From assembly GCA_028023455.1 (NCBI GenBank), contig JAQFVV010006541.1, positions 540,128-604,127 of the forward strand: 64,000 nucleotides of DNA. The letters run 5' to 3'. This document shows, in pieces, positions 1 through 12,832 of this stretch (positions within the stretch are counted from its first letter, which is position 1; each line of letters opens with the position of its first letter). The DNA is from Epiperipatus broadwayi (lineage: Eukaryota > Onychophora > Udeonychophora > Euonychophora > Peripatidae). The notes under the pieces were generated by a model, which saw only the letters and a list, made by a program, of their open reading frames with translations, did not search any database and was not told the DNA's origin. Position numbers and translations under genes: made by a program.

Positions 1-274
1 GAATGGTAATTAACGGATTAATTTAAAATTGTACAGGAGGAAGTTTTCTTTTTAATTAAGATAATATATAATTAAAATCAAAAGTCATTATGTATTAATT
101 AACTATTATCAAAGGAAAATTAAGGAATTTAATATTTTAATTTATAAAGTTGAATTTATGTTAAAATATAGATTGTCTTATTGTAAATATTGCAATTATT
201 TCCAAAAATAAAATTTATCATAGTTTTTTTTAACTAATTAAAATTCCATGAGATAAGTTTGCATATGAATAGTT

Positions 275-506
275 TTAAGCCAATAAACATCACATGATCA
301 CAACTTCTTACGCTTGCTTATAACTGTTTTTAAAACAGGCAAAAACTCAATATACGTATTGCCTCACTGTAAGCTAGAGTAATCAATGGATGCCAGAAGG
401 CTTGTGCATAAAATCCCCATCTAGTGCCTACTCATCCAATATCCCCATCTATTGATTACTCTAGCTTGCAGCGTGGCAATACGTATAGTGAGTTTTTGCC
501 TGTTTT
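275..506 (+). mobile_element. Family A hammerhead-type element, internally deleted
   Basis: Short copy of family A. It begins at the family 5' end (TAAACATCACATGATCAC) and finishes with the inverted 3' end (GAGTTTTTGCCTGTTTT). The 3' part from about 448 is the reverse complement of the segment near 330-400, so the copy folds back on itself. The central part that holds the ribozyme in longer copies is deleted. A 12 bp direct repeat, ATATGAATAGTT, flanks it at 263-274 and 507-518 and reads as a target-site duplication. This defines both ends precisely and shows insertion as a unit rather than chance similarity. Confidence 0.8.
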
Positions 507-518
507 ATATGAATAGTT

Positions 519-1994
519 GTGAAAAAAATAAATTTACTCTTGCTTTCTTATTTTCTTTAACCTGGTGTGCTGATGTATATTTCAAAGTAAAATTGCAGAT
601 GCAACAATATAAAAATCTCCTATGATAAGTTAGCTTACTCCAAATTCTTAAATAGCCAATCTCTTTAAGAGAGGTCAAGGTAGCATCTAGTCTGTGCAAT
701 ATATGTGTCACTACAAATTACCAAACCAAAGTTAATGGAAATCCCATTCATGGAAAATAAATCTGCATTGTGAAAACCTGATTGTGTCTTTAATAATGAT
801 AGATGAAAATTTGCTGGATCCCAAATTATAAAGTGAAACTATATTTCTGTAAATATGAAATCAAAATATACATATATGAGAGAAGTAAAATAGTATTTGT
901 ACCATAATTAGTGCTGAAAATCTGTTGAGCACTGAACTGCTTTATTTGGAGGAAAGCAAAGGAAACTATAGCCATTTGAATTTATAACGTTGTTCCTTTG
1001 TGACTTTAATGAACTTTTTATATCTAAAGATTTTCAAATACAATCTCTTATGTTTATTTAATGTATTTCATCTATGCACTTAGTTGAAATTAGTTTTTTT
1101 TTTAATTTTCTAGAGTAGTTATTTACATCTCTAATTTTTTTTTAAAAAAATTGTTTGGAAATGAGAGCGATTTGTGAGAATATGGTTCTAAGACATTTTA
1201 TTTTAACTTAACTGCTATAAGAAAAAAATAAGTAATAACTCAGATGTTGGTATTCATTAGATGCTAATCTTCATTATACATTATAAGTTAAAGCATGATA
1301 AAAATTAAAGGATATTAAATTCAAAAGGATTTATTCAGATTAGATATTAAAGAGGAAAATCTGAATATCATGATGGTTGCATTTGAAATTATATTTGGGT
1401 ATGTATTTGTTGTATCAATATAGTAAAACTTGTCAGTTAAAGACTGTTAATCATAAATCTATTTTGGTATTACATGTAGCAGTACTTTTCTATTAGTTCA
1501 GCAATGATGAAAGTCACTGACAACAAACAAAAGTATGCATAAAGACTAGAACTAAATACATTTACAATCTTGTAATAAAAATGAATTAATTTTGTAAATA
1601 AATTTAGATAATTTTCTGACAAGGAGAAAGTAATTAGCCAAAATGTTGGTTTTTCTCATCATTTAAGATTTAAACCCTGCCGTGATGTCATGAAAGAATG
1701 ATGGCATTAGTAATCGATCAAGTAGTGAAAATAACATGTACTCAGGATTTGCTATTTTTAATTCTTGCAAAGTGAATGTGCATAGTATTTTTTTCCAAGA
1801 GTAAATTATTAAAATTTGATACTTTATGTCCACAATTTGATCACATGACGGTGCTGTTTTATTCAGGATTGTCAAAAGAGAGTAACCATTCACAATGGAA
1901 TGTGTTTCAAAGTAAAAACCTTCAGTTCATAACCATAGCGATGCTAAGAAATAACATTTTGTAAATGGAGAGAATTGTGCAGTTATATATATAT
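519..1994. other. AT-rich spacer without recognised features
   Basis: Only short ORFs broken by stops. I see no splice-flanked coding block, RNA gene or repeat shared with the rest of the window. Confidence 0.6.
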
Positions 1995-2130
1995 GTTCAC
2001 TAGAGGGAGCTTACCACTAGCCCCAATCAAGCGTTAATTATACGTGCTGATAGAGATTTTGAATTCTTTCTCTTTTGGCACTTATAATTAAAGCTTGATT
2101 GGAACTAGTGGTAAGCTCCCTCTAGTGAAC
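1995..2130. mobile_element. 136 bp MITE, almost a full hairpin
   Basis: Begins GTTCACTAGAGGGAGC and ends with its exact reverse complement GCTCCCTCTAGTGAAC. Complementarity continues with few mismatches for about 50 bp on each side, leaving only a small loop. It has no coding capacity. The left flank is an AT dinucleotide run, so a TA-type target duplication is possible but cannot be read. The terminal sequence resembles a CTCF core site (see findings). Confidence 0.8.
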
Positions 2131-2966
2131 ATTTTAATACAAGCTTAAAAGCAAGTTACACAATTTGTGACTTGTTTTATTAATTATTATACATACATAT
2201 TGGTTTGGTTACTACTTCTAACAAATGTATATTGTTAAAAGTTTACTTGTTGGAAGATCATTTCTTACAAAACATGTAAAGGTGGGTTTCATTTCCACTA
2301 AATAAAGTTATAGGTGTTCATTTTTCAAAACAAATCTTTATAATTTTAGATGGTGGAAGATATTTTTTCCCAAAAAATGCAAATGCATGTTTATAGACAT
2401 TCCATTAAATAAAGTTATGGATCATCATTTTTCCAAATTTTCCGAGATCACAAGATTAGAGGCTTATTGCAGACTCATACATATGCGACATCTTATTGCT
2501 AGACTTACATAAAAGAATCCATGTAGCTTCCATTACAGATTTGATTTAATAGATCATATATGAAGAGACTTAGTTACACATAAACATTCTTACATTTCTA
2601 TGTGCAATTGATATTATAATGTAGATTTAATATATTGGGTAAAGTTTTTAGTGTATCCTTCATGATATTTTCTTTAAATTTTGATCATCATTCATTCAGC
2701 ATGGTAATTAAATGTATATTATGATTGTTTCGATAAGAAATTCCCATAATAATTATTTGGATACAATTATGTTTAAATTTTGATTATGGGATTGACATTC
2801 GATTATTTGCACACACATCTATAGCATAGTTTTAATTAGTATAATTACTAGTGCTAAATTTAATTAAATGATTTAACGAATTATTGAAACAATATGCAAT
2901 ATTATATGAAAGAAATATTGATTTACCTTATAAATATATGTATATCAAACCATTAAATGTTATTTT
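2131..2966. other. AT-rich spacer
   Basis: No coding or repeat signal that I can support. Confidence 0.55.
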
Positions 2967-3295
2967 CCATCAGATTTTCAATGAAATGGGTAGTGAAAGA
3001 ATTGTGGGGTGAAGTGGATTGAAGCCTGTCTATTAAAGTATGAAGATTGTCTATCTTAATATAAGCTGAGCATTGATTGTATATATATGTGGAGATAATA
3101 ATCTGGACCAATTGATGAGTGCTACTTTAGCATGGAATACAGATATTGGTAATTATTTCTTTTTTCGACATGTGTGTGATCAAGTGTATCAGCAATATGA
3201 GATAGTATGGATAGTTGAGGGTCCTATGAAAGTCTGAGTTCAATTCCCCTATATATTACATATTGGAGCGCAGGTATGCCAAAGCCTGTATTGTA
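2967..3295 (+). mobile_element. Family B element, degenerate
   Basis: Plus-oriented copy of family B: the upstream block (CAGATTTTCAAT, then GATTGAAGCCTGTC), the hammerhead region at about 3098-3155, then a tRNA-like block ending in GAGTTCAATTCCCC and a tail rich in TATATTACATAT. The ribozyme core is damaged: the first base of CUGAUGA is U (TTGATGA) and GAAA reads GGAA. This copy is probably inactive. Confidence 0.7.
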
Positions 3296-3833
3296 GAGAA
3301 AATTCATATAATCAAATATATTTATGAAGTAATTATAATATAAATTGTAAAAAATGTTTTTTTAATCTATTGAGACTAGAATTTTGTTTATTGTGGTACT
3401 ATTATATGTAATAGTCCAGTGTTTCTCAGCAAGCTATTGGACAAAATAAATATTAGTAATGGTTGTAGAGTCTATGGGGCATGTGGTTATATATCTTTAC
3501 CAGCAAATTTTTATATTTCCTATAGGGATCAGTATCACGACTATCTAGTGAGGACTAATTCTGCTAGTAACAACACATATTAATATAAATAAGAAATTCT
3601 CGATGATAAATCTAATTGTGCCCTCTAATGATTGATGATGTTCTATGCTTGCAGATCGATTTTGACCATTTCATTATATATATATGCAAAATTTAGCCAT
3701 TAAGCCTCAAGGTATTATATTTAATATTTCATTAAAAAAAGATAAACTTCTTGAGGAATAAATATACCACATCAGCTGTGTTTTATTAATAGTAATTTTA
3801 TTATATTTATTGTGATAACACACTGAAATAACA
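3296..3833. other. AT-rich spacer
   Basis: No recognisable feature. Confidence 0.5.
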
Positions 3834-4512
3834 CCACTAAACATCACATGGTCACCATTTCTTATATTTGCTTATGACTGTTATTAAATCAGGCAAAACT
3901 CTCCATACAGTAGTGCCACTCAGTGCAAGCTAGAGTAATCAATGGATGCCAGAAGACTTGTGCATAAAATCCCTATCTAGTGCCTACTCATCCAATATTC
4001 CCAGACTAGGGTCTAGCTTGTGGCTTTCATCAGTGAAGAGCTTTGGATCTGAGAGCACTGTGCCTAGATCTTAGGATCTAATGCAACCCTCCAGCAGCCA
4101 CCTTTTATCTCTACTTAACTACAAAACTATCAGTCTAAAATTGAAAACACAATAATATTTTCAATCCAAGCTCATTAGCTTATATAGTCATATAGGTCTG
4201 AACTCAGTTCAGTACCCATACATTTTGGTGTCTTTGGTTCTTTAATAACCATAGCCACCACTATCATATTAGGCAGGTTTGGTATTAAACCAGTAAACAT
4301 CACATGATCACCATTTCTTATGCTTGCTTATAACTGTTATTAAAACTGACAAAACTCTCCATATAGTATTGCCACTCAGTGCAAGCCAGAGTAATAAATG
4401 GATGCCAGAAGGCTTGTGTATGAAATCTCTATCTAATTCCTACTCATCCAATATCCCCAGAATAGTTTCTAGCTTTTGGCTTTCATCAGTGAGGAGCTTT
4501 GGATTTGAATGT
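3834..4512 (+). mobile_element. Family A, one full unit plus a truncated second unit in tandem
   Basis: The first unit starts near CACTAAACATCACATGG and runs about 460 bp to a second start near 4301, which is cut off around 4512. This is the head-to-tail arrangement seen again at 17 kb. Both units carry the minus-strand hammerhead region (about 3996-4055 and 4448-4508). The first has GACC in place of GAAA, and the second has AUUC where intact copies have the GUC cleavage triplet. Neither ribozyme is expected to be active. Confidence 0.75.
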
Positions 4513-6340
4513 ACAGCATGCTTTTTGGAAAAAACTCATTAAATCAAAATAAAACCTGTAAAAAAAAAATGTACATTTTATTATTTTTTTAATTTATTGT
4601 GGTGTTCGTTTTTTATATATAATGCCTTAAATTGAAATATTATTTTTCAAAGATGCAAATCAGTTAAACAAAAATATTAATGAACTGTATTGAGATTGTT
4701 TACATTTAGAATAAAAGACATTTTTTTAGATGAGTTGGCAATTATATTATTATAAGATATTAAATAAAAATTAGATAAAGTAAATCATCTTTTTGATATA
4801 TTCTTTTTTAAATATAAATATGTGTATAAATATTATGCAGCTATGCAAATTCTATCATCAATGTTAATCTGGCAATTGATTAATTTGCATAATCTTCTGC
4901 CATAAATATTTTCTTTATTCAAACCCCGCATATATTACATATATAAATGCAGGTTTAAGCCTGTACAATGTATTAATTTATTAAAAATAGAAAGAATTTA
5001 AGTAAAATAATATTTAGAAATAAATACCGAATTAGATTTAAGATGTAAAAAAAAATAGGACAAACTTATCAGGTATTCTAATTTTTGCGGAATTTGTCAA
5101 TGTTAAGAGCTTACAAAATTTCACCATGATTATTAAAATTAAATATGACATATATTTTTTATTTTGAAAAAAAAAAAATGTAAAATTCAATCATATTTTT
5201 GATTTGGAAGAAGTTTTGAAGATAAAAAGAGAAAGAATTTAATGGGTTATAATCAGTTGTTAAACCTTAAAAACAGCCAAAAGCAGTAAAAATAACTGTT
5301 TACTAAAAAATAATGGTTTCTTGGTAGTTTTTGTTTACTACTTGAGTTGAAAATATATGTAAGACTAATCAGTAAAGAGAATCAATGATCTGAAAGAAAA
5401 AAAATTGCCATATCAACTCCACACAAATTATTTCAGTGGTTCAACTTACAACAAGTTAAGCTGTATTCTGTAGTTGTATCAGTAGACAATGTGAGATTAA
5501 TGAAATATATACTTTTGGAACAATAAAACAAAACTTACCTGCTCTGCATTGTGAATGGCCTTCACTTTGTTATTGAAAATTTTAAAATGAAGAATTAGAT
5601 TTAAACCAGTGTATCAGCTATGATAATAGACTAGAATCTATGTTTGCTGTCAAAGCTGTTTGAATAAAAATTTTCTTGAAGCCTGGCTAATGAAAGCCTA
5701 ATAAACCTAGCAGATAACTCAGTCCTATATTTGAATACTTTTTCTTATGTATAGACATAATCAATAACAAAAACTTACTTTCTACATTAGGCTTAGAAGT
5801 GAATATTATATAAACAAAAAAGCAGCAAAATTTGAAGGACACTATAATGATGTAAACCATTGCTTAAATTATTTATTTTACAGATTCTTAATATTTTTAT
5901 TGCTTTATATATTTCTAATCAATTCTCTTTCCATAAGCACTTTGCTTTTTTGGTTTTCATAAACTCTCATTAAGATTATTAAAAGGAAATTCGTATTGCA
6001 GACTCTACTTTAAAACACAGACTTTTTTTATAATAAAGAGAGTTACAAAATTATGTTACGAAAAATAAGTTTAATATTTCTTCTAAGCCACTGAGTTTAA
6101 TATTTCTTTTAACCCGAGAAAATTTTGGGATTTTAGGTAAAACAAAAGGGTTCCAAATACGCATGATTTGATATTAAATACAGATGATTTTTCCAAACAT
6201 TTTGTTCATTTATAGTCATAACATCTTCAAAAACTATATTACTTCACAATTCTTCTATGGTTCACTGCATGATTAATCATATCTCTAGGGATGATGTTAT
6301 TGTAGTCATCAAGTGACATAAAACTCATTCTAGTTTAGGA
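4513..6340. other. AT-rich spacer with one family B tail scrap
   Basis: Apart from the 4917-4965 scrap, I find no coding, RNA or repeat signal. Homopolymer A and T runs are frequent. Confidence 0.5.
4917..4965 (+). mobile_element. Family B 3' tail fragment
   Basis: TTCAAACCCCGCATATATTA followed by TGCAGGTTTAAGCCTGTAC matches, in the opposite orientation, the tail of the family B copy at 40780-40986. Only the box-B-like segment and tail remain. Confidence 0.6.
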
Positions 6341-6349
6341 AATGTTAAT

Positions 6350-7170
6350 ATTCCTTCCTTTATTTAAAAGGCCTAACTGAATTTATTGCCACAACTCTTA
6401 CCTTTATTTTTAATTTACCACTTAATTCCTGTGTTTCTCCTAATGTATTTATATGTGCCAAAATGGCCAATTTTTAAGAATTGTTCCCATGATTATGTTA
6501 ACAACTATAAATCTATTTCTGTTTTACATACTATTGTTCATATTTTTGAGAGGTGTGATTATGCCAAAACTATTTTGGATGTTGGTAAATTCATCTTTCC
6601 TTCACAACATGGTTTTATTCTTTATAAATCTGTAGAAATGAATTTACTAACAATTTATGATCATATAGCATATGTGATTGGTGATCAGAGGAGGCTTGAT
6701 GTTATTTATTTTGATTTATAAAAAGTCTTTGATAAAGTTGCCCATATTATTATTCTTTACAAATTACATAAAATGGGTTTTTCTACTAAACTTATTTATT
6801 GGTTTCAGTCTGTTCTTTTAGTCGTAGGGCATATGTGAAATTCAACAATAATTTTTCATCTAATTTTGAATGTAACATAGGTGTTCCTCAGGATAGTATT
6901 TTAGCATCCATGTTTTTTGACATTTATATTAGTGACCTTGTGGTATTAAATCAACATTACATTATATGTGCTGAAAATTTTTAAAATTACATACAAATAC
7001 TGTCCTAATAGAGAGTTTAAAAAAGTATTAACTTTATGAAATAATGTAAAAATAATAATATGGTTAAATGTTCAATTGTTTTTTATTCCAAATAATCTAA
7101 ATTTTTAAACTTTCTATTTGTATTGAAGGCCATAATTTGATAAAAACCTGGACATTATATTTTGCTAGTG
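6350..7170 (+). pseudogene. Decayed non-LTR retrotransposon reverse transcriptase
   Basis: Translation shows reverse transcriptase blocks in order: a degenerate 'YKSISVLHTIVHIFERC' finger segment, 'QHGFI', 'LDVIYFDL*KVFDKV' (the block that normally reads YFDxSKAFDxV), 'GVPQDSILAS' (normally GVPQGSxLGP), then 'CAENF' where the catalytic YADD box should be, and a thumb piece around 'NMVKCSIV' near 7050-7080. Stops and frame changes separate the blocks and the catalytic aspartates are lost. It is collinear with the minus-strand LINE at 23.8-26.4 kb and is probably the same family. No endonuclease part is visible, so the copy is truncated at its 5' end. Confidence 0.85.
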
Positions 7171-7231
7171 ATGGATCTTTTTGCCATCACATATGGTCAA
7201 AATAACTTTTTAAATTATGGAATAATTCTAA

Positions 7232-7895
7232 AATCACTAAACATCACATGATCACTATTTTCTATGCTTACACAAGCTGTTAAAATGAGCAAAACTTTCC
7301 ATACAGTAGTTGTACCTGCTGCAAACCAGAGTAATCAATCTATTCTGAAAATATTTGATGAATAAGCACTAGATGGGTAGTTTATGCACAAACTTTCTTG
7401 TGTCTATTGATTACTCTGGCTTGCATTGGGTGGCAATACCATGTGGAGAGCTTTACCTCTGTTTTAACAGTTTACACAGGCATAGAAATAATGATCATAT
7501 TACATTTAATGATTTAATACCAATCCTGCCCATAGAAAAATGGTGTCTATGTTTATTTAAAAAACCAAAGTAACCAAAATGTATAGATTCTAAACTGGCT
7601 TCAATTGAATGAGTTTGGATTGAAAACATTATTGTGTTTTCATTTTGGATTTATAGTTTTATAGTTAGCTAAAAAAGTAAAAGATGGTTGCTAGAGGTGC
7701 ATTGGATTCTAAGATCTAGGTGCAGTACTCTCAGATCCATGGCTTCTCACTGATGAAAGCCACAGGCTAGAAACTAATTTGGAGATATTGGATGAGTAGG
7801 TACTAGATAGGGATTTTATGCACAAATCTTCATGCATCCATTGATTACTCTGACTTGTACTTGGTAATAGTACTGAATGGAAACTTTTGCTTCTG
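7232..7895. mobile_element. Family A foldback copy
   Basis: Left arm from CACTAAACATCACATGATC, a short deleted first unit, then a long inverted arm to about 7895 ending near TGGAAACTTTTGC. The plus strand carries a hammerhead-like core at about 7729-7794: CTGATGA, the hairpin AAGCCACAGGCTA, then GAAAC. The GUC cleavage triplet has become AATT, so cleavage is not expected. Confidence 0.75.
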
Positions 7896-8319
7896 CATAA
7901 TTGTAAGGCCTGATAGACAATTTAATCATTTTTCTTGTTACATTTGTTTTTTTTTTACCTTCTAGATACTCTTCTGTTCAATAGCTATCCAATTAATTGT
8001 AAAGTATTTTTAAATAGTATTAGGTTCATTGAACAAGGAATCCCATAAAAAACTCCCATAAGAGACTGCATGATATAGCCAGCATGCTGTCTTCTGCATT
8101 AAATCAAAATATTGTTTATGGCTATTTTGATGTTTTATAGAAATCTCATCATTCAGACTAATTTATCCTAATTTTTACAAATTGATTTACTATACTATGA
8201 ATATCAGTATATTTTAGACTTTGTTCTGCAACTATTTTTTTAAATTCTGTCTCACTTCTATATGAATGGCTTCTATTCGAATCTTATTTTATTATTTATC
8301 TTCCATGTATCTTGTCAAG
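7896..8319. other. AT-rich spacer
   Basis: Nothing recognised. Confidence 0.5.
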
Positions 8320-9120
8320 TTTTTATCCCTCCCCCCCATCTCTCTAGTCAGTCTCTATCATTTTTAACTGGAGAATGAATTGTTCACAGGTTTATTGAAT
8401 TGCACATTTTAGTTCTTATCTGCAGCAATTTTATTTTCTTATTCACGAATTAATTTTCCACTTCTAATTTTCTCACATCATCTTCAGTCAGTAGCTTATT
8501 TTTATTATCTATTTTTTACGGTCTCCTCTACCTTTAATATAAGTTCTTCATTTTTCTTTTTACTCTGTCCACATTGCCTTGTCACTTCAAGCATTTGAAA
8601 CTCAATTTTCTTAACCTCCAATTTTTTATTTATTTGCATATTTTTTGACTTGCTTAAACTTTTTCTTCCCAGTTCTTAGATATGTTTTCCTTTATAGTCT
8701 GGTTTTCTTCATTTATTTCTAATTTAATTTTTTTTAAATGTTATTATCATTACTTGCTGATTTTTCTCATTTTTTTCCAGCATTTATTCCATTGTTTGCT
8801 TGCTCATCTTTTTATTTACTTTTAACATAGTCTCCATTCTTTTCTAGTTCTTTTCCTTACTTTATTTTACAATGATCTTCATAGCTTGATAACTTTTATT
8901 ATTATCTTTTAGTATTCTCTCTCCCCTAGCTTGTTGATTTTTTGAACCAATCTCATGGTTATTTAACATTTACTATTTTGTTTGACATGTGGTTTGGGTC
9001 TTTTATCTCTTGACATTCTTTCCCTTGGTAGCTAGTATTTTTCCACATTATTGTAATCTCTCTTTTCTCATTGTTTTTTATTGCTTCCTTTCTCATGCTT
9101 TTTGCTTATGTCATTTTTTA
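8320..9120 (-). pseudogene. Decayed coiled-coil-like coding sequence
   Basis: The plus strand is strikingly pyrimidine-rich over this block, so the minus strand is purine-rich. Minus-strand translation gives charged helical stretches broken by stops and frame changes, for example 'EINEENQTIKENISKNWEEK', 'QSKKKNEELILKVEETVK' and 'NKLLTEDDVRKLEVEN'. These look like heptad-type coiled coil. I do not recognise the parent gene. It could be a host coiled-coil pseudogene or a decayed retroelement ORF1. No promoter, splice site or poly(A) tail decides between them. Confidence 0.4.
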
Positions 9121-9624
9121 TTCTCACTCTGATTATTCTTAATATAAATTATTCATCAATGATAAAATTATTATTTTTTCTATATTATTTCATGAATTAA
9201 ATACAGCATCAACCTTTATCTCCTCCATACCTTTTATCATATCTTTAATTCTACATATTCAAGTCTCAATGGTTGCTTAAGTTTATATACCAGAGAAATG
9301 GATAGTGCCCATTCTAATGCTCCCATAAAGACAAACAGATGAATAAATCCATACACAAATAAAAATGGTTGTTATATGACATAACAAGCCGTACATTTCA
9401 ACATTACATTTTTTACTATTACAAACATGTAATAAAACTATTTCTTTAGGTTTAATTGGATTAATGATGCTGGACAAGCCATGGATCATTTATTTAACAG
9501 TTTCAAATGAGATACCCAGACTATATTTTCTGATCACCCCACATCAATTATCAGAAAATCATACTTTTACCTAAAATCATATATAGTGTAATAATGTTCA
9601 AAGCTAAATGGGTTTGTAAGTAAT
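9121..9624. other. AT-rich spacer
   Basis: A 68-codon minus-strand ORF lies here, but it has no recognisable motif and I do not call it. Confidence 0.5.
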
Positions 9625-10044
<420 letters not shown>

Positions 10045-11886
10045 ATATATGGGATTTGAACTACGATCAGCTTCTAACTTTAGTGGCTCATTTAAAAAGG
10101 ACATCTCTGAATAGAATATTCTCTGGTGAGATACCATCATAATTTTGTATCATCATTGCTGTGTTTTCCCAGCACAGAATATGATATGCCATGATCAATA
10201 GGAATTGTCTATACATGAATTTGAAATGAGACCAATGAAATAAGAACAACAGAAATCATTAACTAACTTATATAACAAAACAATTTATTTTAAATAATAT
10301 TGTTTGATGTTTATCATTACACATATTAATTTATGGAGATGTCTATGCATTGGCCATATGTACATCTGAATATGGCCTAATTATGTTGAAAATTCTATTT
10401 TTCCATACAATTATATCATATACAAAATAATAATTATAGTAACAAAAAGTATACAATAACAATAATTAATATGTAAATAACAAACATGAATATGTATATC
10501 CTTCCACAATATCAGTAATTATATATAAAAAACAATTTAAGATGATGCATACAATAAATAAAATATAAATATGAAATATTTTGTTGTAGTAAAATTCTGC
10601 TTAAATTATTGATGTCTGTTGTTTATAAATATAAAAAAATCTAATTGTAGATTTTCTTAAGAAATCAGCAAGATTGCTTTTAATCATAGCTATATTTAAA
10701 TATCACATTTTGTCATTCTGCATTTATGTAAGATTTTGGTTGTGTTTGTGAATTGTTTTTTAACTTCATAATGCTGGTAATCATCTGTTTCTGTTAGTAC
10801 ATTTGATAACTGAGGGCAATAAAAAGTTTCTGTTATGGATAATCAAAATATCTATCTTACAGCAGCATCATTTCGGGACTTATGATGTTTGTTATTGCAG
10901 GATTGGGAAGGCTACATGGTTCAAAGCAACAGCTGTTGCACTTCTGGAGATTTTAGGACATAGTGTTAATAGTTTTCACCTTATAGAAATTTGACATTAT
11001 AATTGTATTTGACATAGCATTGGAAAGTACTTTTAATAGCCATATTTTTTGTAAGACAAATAGCATCTGAAAAAGTTGGTATAACCTGGAATCTTTTCAA
11101 TATATTGACAGATTCTTTATTTTTTAGCTGCATGATAACTCTATGTGCATTTTGCTTCTCTATCTATAGCTTCTGATATTTTTCTTTGATATATTTATAT
11201 AGCTATTCCATTACCCTGAGTTTCATTTTTTTTGGATATTATTCATTTTTTGTTCTTGCTTCATTTTAATTTAGTAATTACTATCAAGCAGTTGTTTTTT
11301 AATCAATGTCTGATTACCAGATTTAATATGAATTCTATCGAGTATATGTACAAAAAAAAAAGAAAATAGGTGCTAAAGTTTTTCTTTAGAAACCTGAAAT
11401 ATTTTATTCATTTTTGATTATTTAGATTTATTTTTTACATACCTGCATTCTTCCCTCCTTTATTATAAGAAGATATAAATTATTTATTTTGTATATACAA
11501 ATTTAATGTTTTAAAAATCAAAGAATATAGTATTTTAATATTTATCTATTAGAACATTTGTGAAATAACTAAGTGTATGACTTTTACAATTTTACAAATG
11601 TTTTAATTTATGAGTATATCTTACAATAAAATAACTTACTTTTTTCTCTCTTTCTTTTTTAAATAAACAGTCACTGTGAAATCTGTTTCCAATGGAGAGA
11701 TTTTTATTCGTTTTTACTTCTTTTATTTTATTACTTTAAAGTATTTGACTGCTCCTTATTTAAACCAGTTAATTTACCATATCAAACAAACTATGCTTGA
11801 TGGAGTACTTATAATTTCAATATATAAATAGAGTATGCTAAAAAAAATTAAATTCCAATGCACTGTTTAAATATATAGACAAATAT
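10045..11886. other. AT-rich spacer
   Basis: No supported feature. A GC-richer stretch at 10894-10975 follows an acceptor-like TTATTGCAG and is open in one frame, but it lacks a partner exon or family resemblance (see findings). Confidence 0.5.
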
Positions 11887-11990
11887 TAAACAGGCAAAAC
11901 TCTCCATACAGTAGTGCCACCCTGTGCCAACCAGAGTAATCAAAATGTTAATAACAGTTATGTGCTAGCATAAGAGATGGTGATCATGTG
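11887..11990 (-). mobile_element. Minimal 104 bp family A element
   Basis: Minus-oriented copy reduced to the family 5' end (CACATGATCACCATC) joined to the family 3' end (GGAGAGTTTTGCCTGTTT); the ribozyme is deleted. It is flanked by a perfect 14 bp direct repeat, ATATAGACAAATAT, at 11873-11886 and 11991-12004. This tiny copy shows that the two ends alone were enough to be mobilised, or that the deletion came before insertion. Confidence 0.85.
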
Positions 11991-12004
11991 ATATAGACAA
12001 ATAT

Positions 12005-12832
12005 ATATATTTTAGGAAGTGTGTTGAATTTAAAAGTTTCATTATGAATTGTAAATATCAGCGTCATCTGGAAAAGGTAAAATATGTATAATCATACTGA
12101 AATTTAATAAGTAGTACATTAATCTTTAACTGGATTTAATATTTACATATGGGCAGAAAATTGGATAATAATGTATAGGCTAATAAAAAATAAGTAGAAA
12201 ATAGTCTTTAATATTTAGCTTAGACAATATCGTCAAAATAAGTATATTTATATGAAGTCACAATTATAAATTAAATGATATATTTCTTTAAGTATCAAGT
12301 GGTTTGTGTATTATATTGCAACTTTTTCTTCTCTTTTTATTCCAATCTAAAAGTAAGTTAGGTAGCCATTTATTAAAACAATATTGGAATGTTGTAGCTA
12401 TCTATCTGAAAGAAAAATTCTAAAAATGTTAAATAAATTTGAAGTCTGTCCATCATATATTGTATATACTTAATACTAAAATATGTTTAACACTTAAATA
12501 GTATATTACAAAACAAAACCCCTTCTTAGCATTTAAATTTGTAATAAAATTTTAAACTGTAGCGTGAGAACTGAGAATTTGTCATATAAGCTTAGACTAA
12601 TTACAAAAACTATCTTTTATATAACTTAGCTAATCTTCCATCATTGCGGGTAAGTAGTTTTCTAGTTGTTGTTTTTTTTAGTAGAGAGCCATTGATGTGT
12701 TGATTATAAATAAACACACATTTCTCTAGTGATGATACAATCTTCACAACTGAATGGAAAGGAAAGTGTCACATATTTATAAATATTGGATTTTTGTTTT
12801 GCTTTTTATCTTCCTGATATTGTTTATTAATA
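12005..12832. other. AT-rich spacer
   Basis: Nothing recognised. Confidence 0.5.

Noticed and set aside
8480-8500. Minus-strand CTGAAGATGATGTGAGAAAA as a hammerhead core
   Set aside because: The intervening bases form no stem and there is no pairing helix I.
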